From positions 1 to 54,137 of the forward strand of contig QZJY01000059.1 of the NCBI GenBank assembly GCA_003597995.1: a stretch of 54,137 bases of DNA, read 5' to 3'. How positions within the stretch are numbered: position 1 is the stretch's first letter; the number at the start of each line of letters is the position of its first letter. Both the position numbers and the translations under genes were made by a program. Shown here piece by piece: positions 23,589 through 32,163 of this stretch. The notes beneath the pieces are model-generated. The model was given only the letters and a program-made list of their open reading frames with translations. It had not been told where the DNA came from and ran no database searches. Source of the DNA: Dehalococcoidia bacterium. GTDB lineage: Bacteria; Chloroflexota; Dehalococcoidia; Dehalococcoidales; UBA1222.

Positions 23589-24056
23589 CTAATACTGCGC
23601 GTACCACTGGGAACCGCGCATGATGCTGTTGATGAACGGCCATAGCCAGAAGACAGGCCAGACAAAGTAGGAGATGTAATACATCCCGGAGGTGACATAC
23701 AGGGCGGAAACCAGGATCGACAGCAACAGGCAGATGAAGAACTTGGCGCGGTCTCTCTTGAAGGTATACAGCCAGCTCCAGTAGCCGAAAAAGAATGCCA
23801 GGATGATTGCCGTGGATTTGCTCTTGCTGCCGTATCGCTGTTGGGCCTGCATCATATTGTTATATGGCATGGGCTGAGGCGGAGGCGCGTAATTTGGATA
23901 AGGAGCCTGCGGAGGCGGAGCGTAACCGCCGTAGGGCGCTTGCTGGGGCGGAGGAGCATATACCGGGGGCGCCATCGGTTGAGCGGCTGCGCCGCAGCGC
24001 GGGCAGAAGCGTGTCCCGTCCTGGTACTGTGTGCCGCAATTGCTGCAAAAAGCCAT
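23589..24056 (-). CDS. Zinc-ribbon membrane protein with Pro-rich linker
   Basis: A 155-aa protein. Residues 4-22 form a zinc ribbon (CSNCG...CPRCG). Then come ~45 residues of Pro/Tyr/Ala/Gln-rich repeats (YAPPPQ units), a basic patch, and two or three membrane helices from ~residue 82 (AIILAFFFGYWSWLYTFKRDRAKFFICLLLS...). The tail resembles TM2-type small membrane proteins. The start ATG is preceded by AAAGGAGG. Function unknown. The theme recurs in the gene at 3780-5033. Confidence 0.8.
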   Translation of the reverse strand: MAFCSNCGTQYQDGTRFCPRCGAAAQPMAPPVYAPPPQQAPYGGYAPPPQAPYPNYAPPPQPMPYNNMMQAQQRYGSKSKSTAIILAFFFGYWSWLYTFKRDRAKFFICLLLSILVSALYVTSGMYYISYFVWPVFWLWPFINSIMRGSQWYAQY

Positions 24057-24141
24057 ATTCCCTCCTTTTAGCTATTGGGGAGGATTATACATTATGGCAG
24101 GCACTAAATGAAAGAGGGCATTTACGGATAGGAGGAGATAC

Positions 24142-24288
24142 GGTATTTGCTTACTTAAAAAAGCTGGTGTTAACGTTATGACCATTAAAGACTTGGGCAG
24201 ATGGAAAAGCTTGGAGATGGTGCAGAGGTATACTAGGTCGGTAAAGTTTCGGGATAGCCTGAAGTTTTATAAAGCTACTTTGTCATGA
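24142..24288 (+). pseudogene. 3' remnant of a tyrosine recombinase (integrase)
   Basis: Too short to look like a gene by length, but the last ~48 codons read YGICLLKKAGVNVMTIKDLG, then RWKSLEMVQRYTR and an ending SLKFYKATLS. This is the C-terminal box II end of a phage-type integrase, where LGRWKSLEMVQRYT holds the catalytic Tyr. A stop lies in frame at 24109 and nothing upstream belongs to it. It marks the left edge of an AT-rich accessory stretch. Confidence 0.72.
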
Positions 24289-24428
24289 CATTGAAGTTAA
24301 AATATAATCAATTGTTAGCACAAATAATGCAGAAAACAAGCGGACAGCGTGTTATAATAAGCCGGGTTTTGAAATAGGAGTTAGCTGTGCCCTTATGGTG
24401 ATTTACTCAGCCGAAAAGGGGGCAAAAG

Positions 24429-25940
24429 ATGAGTTGGTATCTTAAAATATTGAAGAAGTGCGCAGTCTTCAATGGACGAACAGGACGCAAAGAGTATTGG
24501 GTATTCGTCCTTTTCAATGTAGGTATTATATTTGTCTTAAATGCGGCCTCTTTAATAATCCTCTCCTTGCTTCCTAGGTCTTCTCCTATCGATTTTCTAG
24601 GGGTTTTCCTGCTTAGTCTCGTTTTATATGGTTTGGCTACCCTTAGTGTGACGGTTCGCCGGCTCCACGACACGAACCACAACGGATGGGTGTTGCTTGT
24701 CCCCTTTTTGAGTTTTATCGGATATTATTTTTCGCACTATCCGCTTCTTGCTTCGTTATGTAGTTTGGGGAGTATTTATGTAATTGTGTTGTCGGTCAGG
24801 GGTAGTCAACAGGGTGAGAATAAATACGGTTTAAATCCAAAGGGTAACCCTGCTCTAGCACAACACAAGACAGCACCGCACAACAAAACACAAGAAAAGG
24901 AAGCTAAAGAAAGAATATCAAATGTTGTTTCGACGGTGGCCACTCCAAGGAGCGCAAAGGAAGCTAATCAATATAAGGTTAACAATAACAGGAAAATTGT
25001 TGGATACTTGAAGATTGCTTGTCTAGTATTTATCGTTTTATTAGCGTCCTCCAGCATTTTATTGTTTTATCAAAACTCGAAAATTAAAGAACTTCAAGAT
25101 AATATCAACTCTCAAAGAAACACTACAGCCATTTCCTCACCTCTACCATCGACAACATTAAATCAAACCACAATCTCCACACCAACAATAATGATTGGGT
25201 TTTCGGGGGTAACCACCAATCGCATCGGTGTTGCATCTCCCAAGACCCCTGAACAATATTATACTTTCCTTATAGTTACTTATACCATAATAAATAATGG
25301 TTACAGTCAGTTTTCAGTCAGTCCATTTTACTTCAACGTCATGATTAATGCGATTAAATATAATTACGATTCATCATCCAATTACGTGGATAAATATTTT
25401 CCTACCGTTACAGTAATGGAAGGTGGAACTCTCACTGGCCAATTGGCATACCAAATTCCAAGCTACCCCGCAAACGTTTCTTTCAACCCAGTCTATGAAG
25501 GAGTCGCCAACTACAATATTCAATGGACTCCCCAATCAGGCGTAGCAACCCCTACGACTTTCATATCTAACAACTCAATTGAGGTTAAGTATTCCCAGGG
25601 TATAAATAATGTTCCGCCTTTATATATGCTGAGTGGTCTGAAGCCAAGTGCAGGATACGATTTCTTTTCTGTCACCTATACGATACGCAATAATAGTCCC
25701 GATGGGTTCTTAGTTATCCCGAGTGATTTTCACATCATTATTGATTCAATAAAATACAACTATGATACGGCTGCTTCTGGTGATAAGACGAAGGCTTATT
25801 TGGGAGTTAGTTCCACAATGGTAGTAGTGTTAACGTATCAAATCCCTATTCCCTATCAGGGTTTTAGTAACCTTAGTTTTAGCCCAACTTGGGACGATTC
25901 GGTTTCGGGCGGCTTTTTTGTATATTTTGTTAAACAATAA
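24429..25940 (+). CDS. DUF805 membrane protein with extracellular DUF4352-like region
   Basis: A 503-aa protein. Residues 1-140 are a DUF805 domain (NGRTGRKEYWVFVLFN, then RRLHDTNHNGWVLL) with about four membrane helices. A charged linker follows, then a further helix near 195-218 and a short coiled coil (KIKELQDNINSQRN). The outer part has two similar ~130-residue beta domains, each with a TYTI.NN motif and a KYNYD segment, like DUF4352. GGGGG stands seven bases before the ATG. The gene is much richer in A/T than its neighbours. Function unknown. Transfer is likely. Confidence 0.78.
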   Translation: MSWYLKILKKCAVFNGRTGRKEYWVFVLFNVGIIFVLNAASLIILSLLPRSSPIDFLGVFLLSLVLYGLATLSVTVRRLHDTNHNGWVLLVPFLSFIGYYFSHYPLLASLCSLGSIYVIVLSVRGSQQGENKYGLNPKGNPALAQHKTAPHNKTQEKEAKERISNVVSTVATPRSAKEANQYKVNNNRKIVGYLKIACLVFIVLLASSSILLFYQNSKIKELQDNINSQRNTTAISSPLPSTTLNQTTISTPTIMIGFSGVTTNRIGVASPKTPEQYYTFLIVTYTIINNGYSQFSVSPFYFNVMINAIKYNYDSSSNYVDKYFPTVTVMEGGTLTGQLAYQIPSYPANVSFNPVYEGVANYNIQWTPQSGVATPTTFISNNSIEVKYSQGINNVPPLYMLSGLKPSAGYDFFSVTYTIRNNSPDGFLVIPSDFHIIIDSIKYNYDTAASGDKTKAYLGVSSTMVVVLTYQIPIPYQGFSNLSFSPTWDDSVSGGFFVYFVKQ

Positions 25941-25982
25941 CGCTAGTCGAGTTTTTAATTGTTGTTTGTCAATGTTAACGAT

Positions 25983-26504
25983 ATGAGTAACCAACAATTC
26001 GCTGATATTCCGGACAAACTTAAACTTGTACTTTTCAGTTTAGCTGAAGAAGTTCAAGGCGAAATTCAGCCCAACAAGTGCGTGTTTGAACTATCTGAAG
26101 ACCAAGGAAAATACCAATTGAGAGTAATAGGGGGCAACCCTGGCATCATAGCATGGGCAACCAACGACCCAGATTGGCTCAAATTAGAAACTGAGGATTC
26201 AAGACGCACACAGAATCTAATAATCAACGTCCGAGGGGATTTGGTTCCCGAAAAGTGGAGAAATCCCTCAGCCCCAATGCCCGCTTTTGATAGAGTACTT
26301 TCATCAATGGATTTTTCGCTTAGGCCAGCTTTCAACTATGCCCCATGGGTTGAAGATTATGGCGAACTGTCATTCGAACTAATCCCTTTTGGCTTAGGCA
26401 CAGGTGCTGGATGCGTCATAACAGGTAGAGACGGGCCTATGAGCGGATATAACACAGCTTTGAAAGTGCTAGTGGTCGCTGCCCAGAAATGTTTACGCAA
26501 ATGA
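25983..26504 (+). CDS. Hypothetical protein of AT-rich region
   Basis: A 173-aa cytoplasmic protein, unrecognised. No signal peptide or membrane helix. Mixed alpha/beta composition with motifs such as GGNPGIIAWATNDPDW and a glycine-rich GLGTGAGCVITGRDG near the end. The start is uncertain: ATG at 25983 (preferred) or TTG at 25959, neither with a good ribosome site. It follows the DUF805 gene by 42 bp and shares its low GC, so it may be cotranscribed. Confidence 0.55.
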   Translation: MSNQQFADIPDKLKLVLFSLAEEVQGEIQPNKCVFELSEDQGKYQLRVIGGNPGIIAWATNDPDWLKLETEDSRRTQNLIINVRGDLVPEKWRNPSAPMPAFDRVLSSMDFSLRPAFNYAPWVEDYGELSFELIPFGLGTGAGCVITGRDGPMSGYNTALKVLVVAAQKCLRK

Positions 26505-26666
26505 ATTGACAAGCTTACTAACGAGTACTAGTAGCTGAATTCGCATGGTTATCTTGACGGATAGAACCCCATGATTCGGCAATGAGATAGTGAATCGCCA
26601 ACGTTTTAAGACAAAAGGGTACTTCTCAACAACCTAGTTATACATTTTAATCGTTAGATTTTGCCA

Positions 26667-26945
26667 CTAATGTTTTTTAATAGTGTCGTTAAAAAGTTCC
26701 TTATCTATTGCCTTGCGCACAAAAAAAGAACAAATGATATATAGGACGATGCCGCCTACTAAAAAATACCACCAAAAGGAATAATCCATGAGTAACAATA
26801 TCCCAGAACTTATGGATGTGCCGATCAACAAAAAAACAATTACTGTGCTCCATGGACGGCCAACCTGCACTACCCGCCCCCGCAGAACAAGTGACAACCA
26901 CCAAACACCCATTATGATGCCGATGATACCAAAGGCTACATTCAT
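26667..26945 (-). CDS. Small multi-pass membrane protein
   Basis: A 92-aa protein with three hydrophobic helices (FGIIGIIMGVWWLSLVL, VIVFLLIGTSISSGILLLM and WWYFLVGGIVLYIICSFFV) and a charged tail. GGAGG overlaps an upstream ATG at 26957, and the next ATG at 26945 is five bases after it, so 26945 is preferred. No family recognised. It runs opposite to its neighbours in the AT-rich stretch. Confidence 0.6.
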   Translation of the reverse strand: MNVAFGIIGIIMGVWWLSLVLRGRVVQVGRPWSTVIVFLLIGTSISSGILLLMDYSFWWYFLVGGIVLYIICSFFVRKAIDKELFNDTIKKH

Positions 26946-27170
26946 CTTAGCCTCCATTGATAAAACTTCATCTACAAGAAGATTTTGGCGTGATTAATAA
27001 CGATTATAAAGCATGTTTGATGGAAGTCAAGAAGCGCCATCTGATATTTAGTCCCGCAGGGTAGAATAAAAACTGATAACATTTTAATTAAGAGGGAAAG
27101 AAAACCAAGAGAAGAGCAAAGAATGAGAAAAAGTTAAGCGGTTAGTTAAGCAAAGCAAGAGGTTTTAAAA

Positions 27171-27243
<73 letters not shown>

Positions 27244-27297
27244 AGACAAAGGTAAAGTGTATCAAAGAATGGCTATCTTGGCAACTTTGGTAGGCAG

Positions 27298-27362
27298 CTT
27301 TCTCCCTTTGGCAAAAGAGCCTGCCCTGAGCCTGCCGAAGGGGAGATTGAGAGGGATTTTCC
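27298..27362 (-). repeat. Dispersed repeat, family R4
   Basis: On the minus strand GGAAAATCCCTCTCAATCTC, then a GC-rich insert, then CCAAAGGGAGAAAG. The first 20 bases match the left end of the element at 47631-47722. Confidence 0.6.
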
Positions 27363-27391
27363 CCGTATCGTTCTGAGAATCTGCCCAACGT

Positions 27392-27415
27392 GTAGTGGCG
27401 AGGCATGCCTCGCCC
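27392..27415. repeat. Palindromic repeat, family R5
   Basis: GTAGTGGCGAGGCATGCCTCGCCC: same layout as the copy at 15416, with different paired bases in the stem, which suggests the fold is kept. Confidence 0.55.
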
Positions 27416-27811
27416 TCCCGTTTGAGAATAGCATTCGTGCTTGGAATGAAACGTTAATATGACAAAAACCTCTTGCTATCCTCCTGAAAAGCCATGCTAT
27501 TATTTTACCTGGGAATCCGGTATCCGCTTTTTGCCGGAAATTTGCGCCGATTGGAATCTCATTCGTTTTTTGCCGTGCCTGAAAAACAGGAACGAATACC
27601 CCGGACGCCGCATTTGATCGAGAATTGAGTGCGTGGGCGCAGGAACGAAACATCAATCACGACGAATTCCTGCGTGACGTTTGAAAAACCATTCAAGGCT
27701 AAATGGGAAACCAATCGTCGTTTCAGCGACACGGCGCCCATGCTTCCCTAAAGCTAAGTTTTGGGGCGTCGTTTCCCGAAAAGAGCTGCCCTCGGAAAAC
27801 GAAAACGGATC

Positions 27812-27870
27812 GTAGGGGCGCGGCGTGTCGCGCCATCCGACCGGGAGTAGGGGCGTCCGGCTGGACGCCG
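27812..27870. repeat. Two tandem R5-type palindromes
   Basis: GTAGGGGCGCGGCGTGTCGC (27812 on) and GTAGGGGCGTCCGGCTGGAC (27847 on), each folding on itself with GCGCC or GCC at its far arm. They end next to the stop of the lipoprotein gene. Confidence 0.5.
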
Positions 27871-27876
27871 TTTGGG

Positions 27877-29127
27877 TTATCCGGCGGCGCGGGCTAACTC
27901 GTCGGGGTTGGTGAAGCCCGATGCCTGCTCCACGAAAGCCGCGAGAGTGGCGCTCTTTGCCCGCAGTGCCTTCAGGTTATCGGCGATGGGATTTTCGAAT
28001 CCCGGCTGGTCGGCATAGCTGCCGTAGAAGGCGAAAAAGGCCTGGTTCAGCTTGCGGATGAGGTAGCCGTGCGAAGCCAGGATGAGCCGCTGCTGCTCCA
28101 TGTAGGCCTCGGCCTGCGTTATCTGTCCCTGCGCCAGCATGCTGTCCACCGTCAGTCGCGTGTTGCGCATAAAGCTGTTGAAATTAAAGGTGGGCGGCGC
28201 GCTATCCCCGCCCGACGATGAGACAGGAGGATAAAAGCTGGCATAGTACGTGTCATAGATAATGTCTGCGACTTCATGGCTCACCATGCCGGCCAGCGTC
28301 TCGTTCATGGTGGCGATATAATCAGGCCCGTGGAAACCCAGCGACTCCAGCCCGTAGCGGAAGCCCAGCGGCCGGAAGAAGAAGTACTGGTGCAGCCACT
28401 CCTCCACGGCTGTGCTGAGGGCGAAGCGCAGCCCGTAGCGGTTGGCCACGAAAGACGGATAAGTGGCGATGCCTCCCAGGTCAACTACCAGCGCCGAAAC
28501 GTCCAGCCCAGAGACTGAATCTTCCAGTTTTGAGATGTTGTCCAGGCTCAGATTGTTATTGAGGGTGACGGTCGTTAGTCTTGATATATTGCCGCGTGGC
28601 GAGACCACCAGCAGTTTGGGCGGCTCCTGCAAGCGCAGCTTGACGGGCGGGAAGGTGGATGTCAGGTTCAGGGTGCTGTCCAGAGGGTTGTAGATGCCGA
28701 GTGAGTTGAGCGTGACGCGTAACTGGCTCTCTAAAACCCTCTCGGCCTGTGTAGTCAAAGCGTCTCGCTGTTGTTCCAGAGCGTCAAGAGCGTCCTGATG
28801 CGCTGAAAGGTCTCCGCTTTTTATTCCGCTGGTGATGGCCTCGATGGCCTGCTGTTCGGCGTTTATGCGCGACATGATATCAAAGTAGTCTACAACTACC
28901 CGTGCCTGGTCGGGTGTGGCCTTGTCTTTATCCGAGAAGACTTCATCTATTTCCTGGGATAGAGCCTTGACCTCCCATTTGAAGATGCTGAAGCGGTAGG
29001 GCGAGACGATATTGCCCAAGCGGCTGTCGAAAGTGGCGTTTGAGCGGCAGCCACCCGCCACCATCACAGGCAATAGGAGCAAGGACAGGGTGAGCGTAAG
29101 CTTATAACTCAATGAACGGCGCGGCAT
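27877..29127 (-). CDS. Lipoprotein with coiled coil and possible metallopeptidase-like motif
   Basis: A 416-aa protein. The signal peptide ends at lipobox VAGGC (Cys27). Residues ~80-140 look like a coiled coil. A region around 242-285 has EEWLHQY, then NETLAG and SHE. The E-x-x-H plus later Asn-Glu pattern faintly recalls gluzincin-type peptidases such as the putative aminopeptidase family PF10023, but a classic HExxH is missing. The C-terminal 100 residues are helical (AEAYMEQQRLILASHGYLIRKLNQ). It is divergent from the J-domain gene. Function unknown. Confidence 0.65.
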   Translation of the reverse strand: MPRRSLSYKLTLTLSLLLLPVMVAGGCRSNATFDSRLGNIVSPYRFSIFKWEVKALSQEIDEVFSDKDKATPDQARVVVDYFDIMSRINAEQQAIEAITSGIKSGDLSAHQDALDALEQQRDALTTQAERVLESQLRVTLNSLGIYNPLDSTLNLTSTFPPVKLRLQEPPKLLVVSPRGNISRLTTVTLNNNLSLDNISKLEDSVSGLDVSALVVDLGGIATYPSFVANRYGLRFALSTAVEEWLHQYFFFRPLGFRYGLESLGFHGPDYIATMNETLAGMVSHEVADIIYDTYYASFYPPVSSSGGDSAPPTFNFNSFMRNTRLTVDSMLAQGQITQAEAYMEQQRLILASHGYLIRKLNQAFFAFYGSYADQPGFENPIADNLKALRAKSATLAAFVEQASGFTNPDELARAAG

Positions 29128-29156
29128 TTGGCAATATCTCCGATGTGACCTATAAT
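29128..29156 (+). promoter_or_regulatory. Promoter of the J-domain gene
   Basis: TTGGCA (29128-29133), 17 bp, perfect TATAAT (29151-29156). Predicted start is near 29163, with a 26-nt leader containing AGGTG before the ATG at 29189. Confidence 0.75.
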
Positions 29157-29188
29157 CTTAATTTAGTATATAGCATCAGGCAGGTGAC

Positions 29189-29938
29189 ATGAAAGATTAT
29201 TACAAGATACTGGGCGTGCCGGACAACGCTCCCCAGGATGACATCAAGAATGCCTTCCGCAAGCTGGCTTTCCAGTACCATCCCGACAAGAACCCCGGTA
29301 ACGAGAAGGAAGCCGGAATCAAGTTCAAAGAGATAAGCGAGGCCTACGCCGTGCTGGGCGACTCCGTCAAACGCAAGCAGTACGACCTGTCGGGCAAAGG
29401 CATGTACGCCGGGGCGGATTTCGGCAACTTCTCGCAACAGGATATCTTCCGCGACAGCTTCGCCAATCAGGCGGTATACACCGACATGGCCTCCATGTTC
29501 CGCCAGGCGGGGTTGCGCTTCGACGATGACTTCCTCAACAGCACTTTCTTCAACGGCCAGAACGTGGTCTTCCACACCTTTAACTATGGAGGCGGCGGCA
29601 GCCCGCAAAATGCCAATCCCGCCAGCGCCATACCCGCGACAGCCTTCGGCACAGGTATAGGCGGTAAAGCCACGCGTTTCGTCATTAAGAAACTCTTCGG
29701 CGTAGATTTGAGCCCGGCCAAGAACCTCGACGCGGTGACCGAAATCCGTCTAAAAGCCAAAGAGGCTGCTAGAGGCCTGGAGAAAGAGGTCAATGTCAAG
29801 CGCGATGGTGTGAAAAAGAAGTTGATAGTAAAGATACCCGCCGGCATCCAGAGCGGCACGCGCATAAGGCTGAAAGGCATGGGCAAGCAGGAGGATGGTC
29901 GTAGCGGCGACCTGTACGTGCGAGTCAGGGTATTTTAA
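29189..29938 (+). CDS. J-domain (DnaJ/CbpA-like) co-chaperone
   Basis: A 249-aa protein. Residues 3-67 are a J domain with the HPD motif at 31-33, which activates DnaK ATPase. A middle part rich in Phe, Asn and Gly follows (roughly 80-165). The C-terminal part (from ~185) is one peptide-binding beta domain of the DnaJ C type, with [16 protein letters not shown]. The Cys-rich zinc region of full DnaJ is absent, and it is shorter than DnaJ (~370 aa), so CbpA-like but with one C-terminal domain. No dnaK or grpE lies nearby. Confidence 0.9.
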   Translation: MKDYYKILGVPDNAPQDDIKNAFRKLAFQYHPDKNPGNEKEAGIKFKEISEAYAVLGDSVKRKQYDLSGKGMYAGADFGNFSQQDIFRDSFANQAVYTDMASMFRQAGLRFDDDFLNSTFFNGQNVVFHTFNYGGGGSPQNANPASAIPATAFGTGIGGKATRFVIKKLFGVDLSPAKNLDAVTEIRLKAKEAARGLEKEVNVKRDGVKKKLIVKIPAGIQSGTRIRLKGMGKQEDGRSGDLYVRVRVF

Positions 29939-29962
29939 GCATCGACCAACGGGCGTTTGGAA

Positions 29963-30610
29963 TTAATCCATCCCCGAGGCCGTGCGCGCCAGTTCCCAGG
30001 CGTACTCGTAAAGGTGCATGCCCTTGCTGATGGCCAGCATCTCGCCATCTTCGACGCCTATCTCCTGCGCCATGTACTCTTTAAGGAGCTGCATGGCCGC
30101 CAGGTTGGAGGGGAAGCCGGCCCACAGGTCCCACGAGCGGAAGTAAGCCACGAAATGCAGCTTTCCGTACCTGATGCGCGTGTCTATGCCGCGCAGGCAG
30201 GGAGGGTCAGTAAGATATATGGATTTGGCGTCGCCCACCGCCATGTATCCCTGGTTCGTGTTAAAGCCGTCCTCTTTGTACATCTTGATGACTTCAGCAA
30301 TTTGTGGCTCCAGATACTGGCCGTAGGTGTACTGCTCGCCCTCCGCCCGGTTGGCCGTCATCAGGTAGGGCAAATAGCTCTCGATATACTCCATGGTGGT
30401 GGGAGCCGGCACACCTGCCGGCACGTCCGGGGTTAAAGGGCGTGTCCCCGGATTCTTAATCTGCAACACTGCCAGATCAAGCTCTTTACGCCGCTGCCCG
30501 GCATAACTGCCTCGTTCTATTTTGTATTCAAACCCTTTTTCGAGCGTTTTTCTCAGGCAAAGAAACCAGGCTTCCGACAGGTCACGGGCTTCGATAACGG
30601 AAATATTCAA
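29963..30610 (-). CDS. thyA: Thymidylate synthase, archaeal-like ThyA family
   Basis: A 215-aa enzyme, shorter than E. coli ThyA (264 aa) and closer to the archaeal branch. It methylates dUMP to dTMP with methylene-tetrahydrofolate. Catalytic Cys138 is in DPPCLRGIDTR. The FRSWDLWAGFPSNLAAM segment (Arg158, Ser159, Asp161, Asn169) and SKGMHLYEYAWE (His199, Tyr201) match the nucleotide-binding motifs. dCMP hydroxymethylase is a related alternative but less likely here. It follows two unknown genes on the same strand, 27 bp after the nearer one. Confidence 0.85.
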   Translation of the reverse strand: MNISVIEARDLSEAWFLCLRKTLEKGFEYKIERGSYAGQRRKELDLAVLQIKNPGTRPLTPDVPAGVPAPTTMEYIESYLPYLMTANRAEGEQYTYGQYLEPQIAEVIKMYKEDGFNTNQGYMAVGDAKSIYLTDPPCLRGIDTRIRYGKLHFVAYFRSWDLWAGFPSNLAAMQLLKEYMAQEIGVEDGEMLAISKGMHLYEYAWELARTASGMD

Positions 30611-30637
30611 GAGACGCTCCTATCATGATAGATTTGA

Positions 30638-31324
30638 TTACCGCCTGAAAGCGGAGAGAAAACGGTCTTGATATGCCTCGAAAAGCCCCCAGCGCTCCAG
30701 CTCCTGTTGCAGCTCATGCGGTTTGATGCTGCCTTCCTTGAGGCGGCGGAACATATCCTCTATGTTGAGTCTGGCGTCGACCGGCACGCCCTCCTTGATG
30801 CCCAGCAGGCCGCGCGAGTGGAAATCCGCTAGGTTGCCGCCCAGCGAGGCGCTGGTCAGGTCGAAGATAAATTTCATCAATGATACATCCCAGAGGGTAT
30901 CCTCGCCCTGGATGATGGCCGCCAGCGGGTCGTTGCGCGCGTCTATTTCAGCATTGAGTTTGGACAGAACGTCTTCCAGTCCGTTGGATATGATGTCCGT
31001 GCTCTGTGGCTCGTTGCGATAGGTATAGTAGATACCCGGAGCGTCCGCCCCCTGCGTCTCTATGAGTTTCTGGAAATAACGCTTGGCATCCGCGCTGAAT
31101 CCGTCCAGCCGCGACAAATAGTATGGCGTGACGATACGCGGGCGGTTGGCTATAACGCGCCCCATGCGCACTACTGTTTCGGGCTCATTTTCCTGGGCAT
31201 AGACCGGACGCGTCAAGAGATAATAGCTGATGTTGGTCACGCCGAAAGTGGCAAGAGTTTGCTTGGGGTGACGCAGCACCTGTGTCCGGCTTACCGCTTG
31301 AGCCAGCCTTTCTTCTTCGTTCAT
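30638..31324 (-). CDS. Conserved hypothetical protein upstream of thyA
   Basis: Unrecognised 228-aa soluble protein. Mostly helical, rich in Glu, Arg and Leu. It has a Tyr-rich early part (FGVTNISYYLLTRPVYAQ), a GEDTLWDVSLMKFIFDLTSASL helix and a Gly-rich DFHSRGLLG turn. No signal peptide or membrane helix. It sits 13 bp after the preceding gene and 27 bp before thyA, so the three form an operon. The neighbour gives no firm hint of function. Confidence 0.7.
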   Translation of the reverse strand: MNEEERLAQAVSRTQVLRHPKQTLATFGVTNISYYLLTRPVYAQENEPETVVRMGRVIANRPRIVTPYYLSRLDGFSADAKRYFQKLIETQGADAPGIYYTYRNEPQSTDIISNGLEDVLSKLNAEIDARNDPLAAIIQGEDTLWDVSLMKFIFDLTSASLGGNLADFHSRGLLGIKEGVPVDARLNIEDMFRRLKEGSIKPHELQQELERWGLFEAYQDRFLSAFRR

Positions 31325-31337
31325 AGTCTTCAGAATG

Positions 31338-31937
31338 CTATTTTACCTTGCTCATCTCGTGTTTGAACTCTTCGAGGAGTTTGATATATTGCTCGTCCAT
31401 CTGCGCTGCGGCGCGCCGCCATTCCTCCTGAAACTGCGGCAAAGTTTCTACGCTGATGCCTAAATCTGTATCGGCATGGGAGCCGAGCTGCTTGCTTACC
31501 GCCTTTTTGAGCTTGGCTTCGAATTGCTGCTTGAGAGCCTCGTACGTCTGCTTGCGCTGTTCGGCTCCCTGGGCAGTGTAATGTCCCAGTATTTGTTTCA
31601 TCTGGTTTAAGAGCTTGGTGGCAGCATTCTTGTCTTTCTTTATGGATAACACGCCGTCTATAGCCTTTTTGTTGCGGTTCTGGATTGTCTCATTTACAGG
31701 AAGCTGGATGTTGGAAAGCAAAATATCCTCGACGCCGCTTCTGACGTACGGCTGGGCTTCTTGGGTATAATTAGATAGAGCGGACGCGATATCCTGCCCG
31801 TCCTTGAGGTATTTGAGAGCAAGTTGCTCGCCCTCTGGCACGAACTTCCATTTAAGCCTGTCGCCTTCGGTTACCGCATCCAGAGCGGCAATCTTTTCCA
31901 TGGCTATCTCGCGGGCGCTTTTTATTTCATCATTCAT
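31338..31937 (-). CDS. Hypothetical helical protein
   Basis: Unrecognised 199-aa cytoplasmic protein, nearly all alpha-helical, rich in Lys, Glu, Gln and Ala, with coiled-coil-like parts near residues 100-145 and at the end. GGAG stands eight bases before the ATG at 31937. An ATG six bases earlier is also possible. First gene of a three-gene operon ending in thyA. A perfect minus-strand TATAAT lies at 31975-31980, and a small GGGAGGCTCCC palindrome with TTTT between it and the gene could be a weak attenuator. Confidence 0.65.
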   Translation of the reverse strand: MNDEIKSAREIAMEKIAALDAVTEGDRLKWKFVPEGEQLALKYLKDGQDIASALSNYTQEAQPYVRSGVEDILLSNIQLPVNETIQNRNKKAIDGVLSIKKDKNAATKLLNQMKQILGHYTAQGAEQRKQTYEALKQQFEAKLKKAVSKQLGSHADTDLGISVETLPQFQEEWRRAAAQMDEQYIKLLEEFKHEMSKVK

Positions 31938-32163
31938 GCGCATTACTCCATCAAAAGGGAGCCTCCCATTTATTATTATACAAGATGGGCGCTAAATGAA
32001 TAAATACCTTCTTGGCTATATTTTGTTTCGTACATGGTTTAATATGCCAAATAATGTAGACCGAAAAAATGTCGCTAAATTCAGGCGCATCTCGCCGGTG
32101 GAACTTTTGAAAGCAGCGAAGCTGAAAGTCATTTTAGTCGTTGAAGACCAAGAGGCTTGTCGC

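Larger units (their letters stand above)
27244..27876. other. Repeat-rich intergenic region, no credible gene
   Basis: About 630 bp. It holds an inverted copy of repeat family R4 (27298-27362), inside which is the unit CCTGCCCTGAGCCTGCCGAAGG, and three family R5 palindromes (27392, 27812, 27847). The middle part (27420-27800) has some open frames but none has a ribosome site or recognisable product. Confidence 0.55.

Noticed and set aside
27273-27656. 127-aa minus-strand frame in the repeat-rich gap
   Set aside because: Part of it is translated R4/R5 repeat sequence, it has no ribosome site, and no domain is recognised.
27300-27870. CRISPR-like array
   Set aside because: The repeats are palindromic elements of different families with irregular spacing and no constant-length spacers. 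No cas gene is in the window.
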